Assembly: GCA_003520455.1 (NCBI GenBank)
Contig: DOUV01000957.1
Location: forward strand, 1-15,017
Length of the DNA: 15,017 bases
Direction: 5' to 3'
Origin: Chloroflexota bacterium
Lineage (GTDB): Bacteria; Chloroflexota; Anaerolineae; Ardenticatenales; Ardenticatenaceae
Shown: positions 12,147 through 15,017 of the stretch, in pieces
How the letters are laid out: each line of letters starts with the position of its first letter
Position numbering within the stretch: the stretch's first letter is position 1
Position numbers and translations under genes: made by a program
The notes under the pieces: generated by a model
Databases searched by the model: none
Seen by the model: only the letters and a program-made list of their open reading frames with translations
What the model was told of the DNA's origin: nothing

Positions 12147-15017
12147 CTACTCGGCCCGGAGGGCCACTGCCCGCTCGGCCACGAGGTTGACGACGCCGTC
12201 CCGCCGCTCGACCAGGCCCTCGACGATCAGTAGCGGCACCGTGCGCAGCATTTGACCATAGCACGCGTAGACGTCGGGCCGGATGACGACGTTGATGAGC
12301 CCGACCTCATCTTCCAGGGTAAGAAAGTGAACCCCTTTCGCCGTCGGAGGGGCCTGGTGGACGACTGCCTTTCCCGCCACCCGGACCCGTTGCCCCCCGG
12401 CACAGCCCCTCAGCGCCTCGCTGTTCACAATCCCGCGCTCGTCAAGCCACGGCCGGTAAAGTGCCAGGATGTGATCGTCGGTGGCGAGGCCCAGGATTTC
12501 GTACTCCAGCAACAGCGCCTCGGCGCGCGAGAGGGGCGGAAGCGTCACGCCGTCGTCCGGGAAGACAAGGTCCAACTCTTCCTCGTGGTAGCGCAGTTTG
12601 CCCAACGCCCAAACGAGCTTCCGGCGCGGAATCTCCCAACTGTCCATCGCCCCGACCACGATCAGGTTCTCGACGATCCTCCGAGGGAGCTGTGTGCGCC
12701 GGCAGAAGTCTGCCAGCCCGGCGAAGGTGCGACCCTTCCTGGCTGCTTCCACTCGGGCCGCGCTCGCCTCTCCCAAACCGTCTACGTAGGTGAAACCCAG
12801 CCGGATGGCGCCCTGTCCCACCGTGCAGTTTGCCCGGCTGCAGTGGATATCCACGGGCAGAGTGCGCACTCCGTGTCGCCGGGCATCGCCGACGAGAACT
12901 GCCGGGCTCCAGAAGCCCATGGGTTGGTTATTGAGGAGCGCCGCGTAGAAAGCCGCTGCGTGATAGCGCTTCAACCAGGCTGACTGGTAGACCAACACGG
13001 CGAACGCGGCAGCGTGGCTTTTGGCGAAAGAGTACCCGCCGAAGGCTCTGAGCTGCTCGAAGACCGCCTCGGCGGCATCCTGGGAGGCGCCCCGGGCGAC
13101 CGCGCCCTGGATGAAGGTCTCCCGAAACCGCTCGATCTCCTCCCCGGCCCGTTTGGCCCCGAGGGCGCGGCGGAGCTGCTCCCCCTGCCCCGGTGTGAAC
13201 CCGGCCAGATCCCGGGCAACCTTCAGCACCTGCTCCTGAAAGAGGATCACCCCCAGCGTCTCGGCCAGGGCCGGTTTGAGCAGGGGGTGTAGGGAGGGCA
13301 CGGGCTCCTCCCCCAGGCGGCGGCGCAGATAGGGGTGGACCATTTGCCCCTGGATCGGTCCGGGCCTGATCAGGGAGATGGCGACGATCAGGTCCTCGAA
13401 GCTGCAGGGCCGCAAGCGAGGAAGCACCTGGGCCTGCGCCCGCGACTCGACCTGGAAGACGCCGATGGTGTCGGCCCTGGCGATCAGGTCGTAGACTGCG
13501 GGGTCATCGAAGGTGAGGCGGGCCAGGTCGGGCCGCCGGCCGGTGATCTCCGCGACGAGGGCGAGCGTCTCGGCGATAGCCGAGAGCATCCGCAGCCCCA
13601 AAATGTCGATCTTGATCAGGCCGGCTTCTTCCAGTGCATCCTTGTCCCACTGGACGACGACTCGCCCCGGCATCGTCGCCGGCTCGGTCGGGACCCGTTC
13701 GGCCAGGGGCGGCCCCATGATCACCATCCCGCCATTGTGGATTCCCAGGTGGCGTGGCAGGCCGTCGATCTGATCGCAGAGATCGAGAACGGTGGGGGCC
13801 GGGTGGTGGGCGCCGGGGGCTGGGGCTAGCCCCCCACTCAGGGCTTTGCTCACGTCGCGGAGGGCGCTCCGGTCCTGGAAGGTGACCAGGGTGCAGGCCA
13901 TGGCGGCGTGGTCGGCCCCGTAGCGGTGGTAGATGTACTGGATCACCTCCTCGCGGCGGTCGGCCTGGAAGTCGATGTCAATATCGGGGACGATCCGCCG
14001 CTCGTCGGAGAGGAAGCGCTCGAAAACCAGGTCGTGAGCCAGGGGGTCGATTGGGCTGATACCAAGAAGGTAAGCGACCAGGGAGTTGGCCGCCGAGCCA
14101 CGCCCCTGGCAGAGGATGCCCCGGTCGCGGGCGAAGCGGACGAGATCCCAGACAATGAGGAAGTAGTTCGCCAGGCCGGCCCGTTCGATGACGCCCAACT
14201 CGTGGGTGAGCTGCTCGCGGACAGGGGACGGAGGATCGGGGTAGCGAGCCGCCAATGCCCTCTCGCAGAGGTGCCGGAGGGTGCCCGCCGCGGCCATCCC
14301 GGCCGGGGTGGGGAAACGGGGCAGATCCTGGAGCCCGTAGCGCACCTCGAAATCGCAGCGCTCGACGATGCGCCGGGTACTGGCGAGTGCCCCCGGGGTG
14401 CCGGCGAAGAGGGCTGCCATCTCCTCGGCTGACTTCAGGTAGTACTCCGAGTTGGGGCGGCGAAGGTGCGCGGACTCATCCAGGGTGGTCCTGTGGCGGA
14501 TGCAGACCAGGACATCCTGGAGCCGGTAGCCTTCCCGGACCGCGTAGTGGACATTATTGGTCGCCACACACCCAACCTGCAGGTGGTGTGCCAGGGAGGC
14601 CAGATCGGCCACCAGGGCGTCGTCCCAGGGCAGGCGGTGGTGCTGGAGCTCGATCCAGAAGCGATCCGGCCCGAAGAGGGTGTGGTAGCGGCGAGCGGCG
14701 GCCAGCGCGGCATCCCGGTCCTTGCGCCGCAGGGCCACCGCCACCTCTCCCTTGCGGCAACCCGAGAGGGCCGTGAGTCCATCGGTGTGGCCGGCGAGCG
14801 CTTCCGGTGGCAAGGCGGCCCGTCCCTTGGGGGCGTTGGCCCGGGCGCGGCTGATCAACCGGCAGAGGTTCTGCCAGCCGGAGGCGTCCTCGACCAGGAG
14901 GGTGAGGTGGTATCCTCCGGCGAGCGTCAGCTCCACCCCGAAGATCGGGCGAATTCCACGCGCCTGGGCGGCTCGGGCGAAGCGCACTGCCCCGTAGACG
15001 GCGTCGTGGTCGGTGAG
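12147..15017 (-). CDS. dnaE2: Error-prone DNA polymerase, DnaE2/ImuC type (5' partial)
   Basis: About 956 codons are visible; the frame continues past base 15017 (LTDHDAVYGAVRF is read at the edge), so the true start is outside. The PHP domain is followed by the DnaE2-like stretch LQDVLVCIRHRTTLDESAHL, RRPNSEYYLKSAEEMAALF, then the palm with GRGSAANS and PDIDIDFQADRR (catalytic Asp pair, near base 13980) and LIKIDILGLRML (third Asp, near base 13610). A helix-hairpin-helix region and an OB-fold (RVRVAGKAVVHQAPPTAKGV) complete it. It ends soon after the OB-fold, lacking the long C-terminal clamp-loader-binding region of replicative DnaE1. DnaE2 works in SOS-type translesion synthesis with ImuA/ImuB; neither partner is visible here. 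Confidence 0.93.
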   Translation of the reverse strand, partial: LTDHDAVYGAVRFARAAQARGIRPIFGVELTLAGGYHLTLLVEDASGWQNLCRLISRARANAPKGRAALPPEALAGHTDGLTALSGCRKGEVAVALRRKDRDAALAAARRYHTLFGPDRFWIELQHHRLPWDDALVADLASLAHHLQVGCVATNNVHYAVREGYRLQDVLVCIRHRTTLDESAHLRRPNSEYYLKSAEEMAALFAGTPGALASTRRIVERCDFEVRYGLQDLPRFPTPAGMAAAGTLRHLCERALAARYPDPPSPVREQLTHELGVIERAGLANYFLIVWDLVRFARDRGILCQGRGSAANSLVAYLLGISPIDPLAHDLVFERFLSDERRIVPDIDIDFQADRREEVIQYIYHRYGADHAAMACTLVTFQDRSALRDVSKALSGGLAPAPGAHHPAPTVLDLCDQIDGLPRHLGIHNGGMVIMGPPLAERVPTEPATMPGRVVVQWDKDALEEAGLIKIDILGLRMLSAIAETLALVAEITGRRPDLARLTFDDPAVYDLIARADTIGVFQVESRAQAQVLPRLRPCSFEDLIVAISLIRPGPIQGQMVHPYLRRRLGEEPVPSLHPLLKPALAETLGVILFQEQVLKVARDLAGFTPGQGEQLRRALGAKRAGEEIERFRETFIQGAVARGASQDAAEAVFEQLRAFGGYSFAKSHAAAFAVLVYQSAWLKRYHAAAFYAALLNNQPMGFWSPAVLVGDARRHGVRTLPVDIHCSRANCTVGQGAIRLGFTYVDGLGEASAARVEAARKGRTFAGLADFCRRTQLPRRIVENLIVVGAMDSWEIPRRKLVWALGKLRYHEEELDLVFPDDGVTLPPLSRAEALLLEYEILGLATDDHILALYRPWLDERGIVNSEALRGCAGGQRVRVAGKAVVHQAPPTAKGVHFLTLEDEVGLINVVIRPDVYACYGQMLRTVPLLIVEGLVERRDGVVNLVAERAVALRAE

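Noticed and set aside
11773..12264. Minus-strand open frame of 163 codons bridging the dnaE2 end and the HAD start
   Set aside because: Its first part overlaps dnaE2 in another frame and the middle has no domain; only the short HAD-like piece at 11868-11907 is meaningful.
1..15017. CRISPR array, tRNA, rRNA, transposase or phage genes
   Set aside because: No direct-repeat array with spacers, no RNA gene cores and no recombinase or transposase motifs were seen.

Overview
This is a GC-rich bacterial window with no RNA genes, no mobile elements and no CRISPR array. A Chloroflexota host (Anaerolineae/Caldilineae-like) is my best guess. It rests on the first gene's C-terminal tail, which ends in a YLPIL-type motif that I remember from many secreted Chloroflexota proteins, and on the general gene style. 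This is inference, not proof.

Layout. Positions 1-2127 (+) hold the 3' part of a secreted zinc metalloprotease with a CARDB-like domain, a metzincin site and Ig-like domains. Positions 2227-3036 (-) encode a regulator with an excisionase-type HTH and a MEDS (DcmR-like) sensory domain. Positions 3037-3656 are a divergent control region: a probable promoter in each direction, a short AT-rich block of inverted and direct repeats, a cobalamin riboswitch, and an intrinsic terminator just before the first gene. Positions 3657-11252 (+) hold eight tightly spaced genes: a MoaD/ThiS-like small protein, a Virulence_fact-type small protein, a corrinoid protein, a divergent UroD-family protein, an MtrH-family methyltransferase, a DUF1638 protein, a 2Fe-2S/ASKHA corrinoid activator, and a canonical MtaA/CmuA-like UroD-family methyltransferase. 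Positions 11297-11794 (-) encode a HAD-IIIA phosphatase, with a possible decayed duplicate of its N-terminus just upstream. Positions 12147-15017 (-) hold a DnaE2/ImuC-type error-prone polymerase that runs off the window.

How the operon could work. A UroD-family protein (one or both) would move a methyl group from an unknown donor to the Co(I) corrinoid protein. The MtrH-like enzyme would pass it on to tetrahydrofolate. The ASKHA ferredoxin would re-reduce Co(II) that forms by accident. The two small proteins and DUF1638 have no known role here. No MttB, MtaB or transporter gene is present, so the substrate is unknown. The DcmR-like regulator makes small halogenated or other C1 compounds worth testing.

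The main point of interest is that a corrinoid-using C1 pathway appears to be under dual control: a MEDS-type sensor, and a cobalamin riboswitch with a terminator. It also carries three uncharacterised accessory proteins, one of them a ubiquitin-like protein with a tail after its Gly-Gly.
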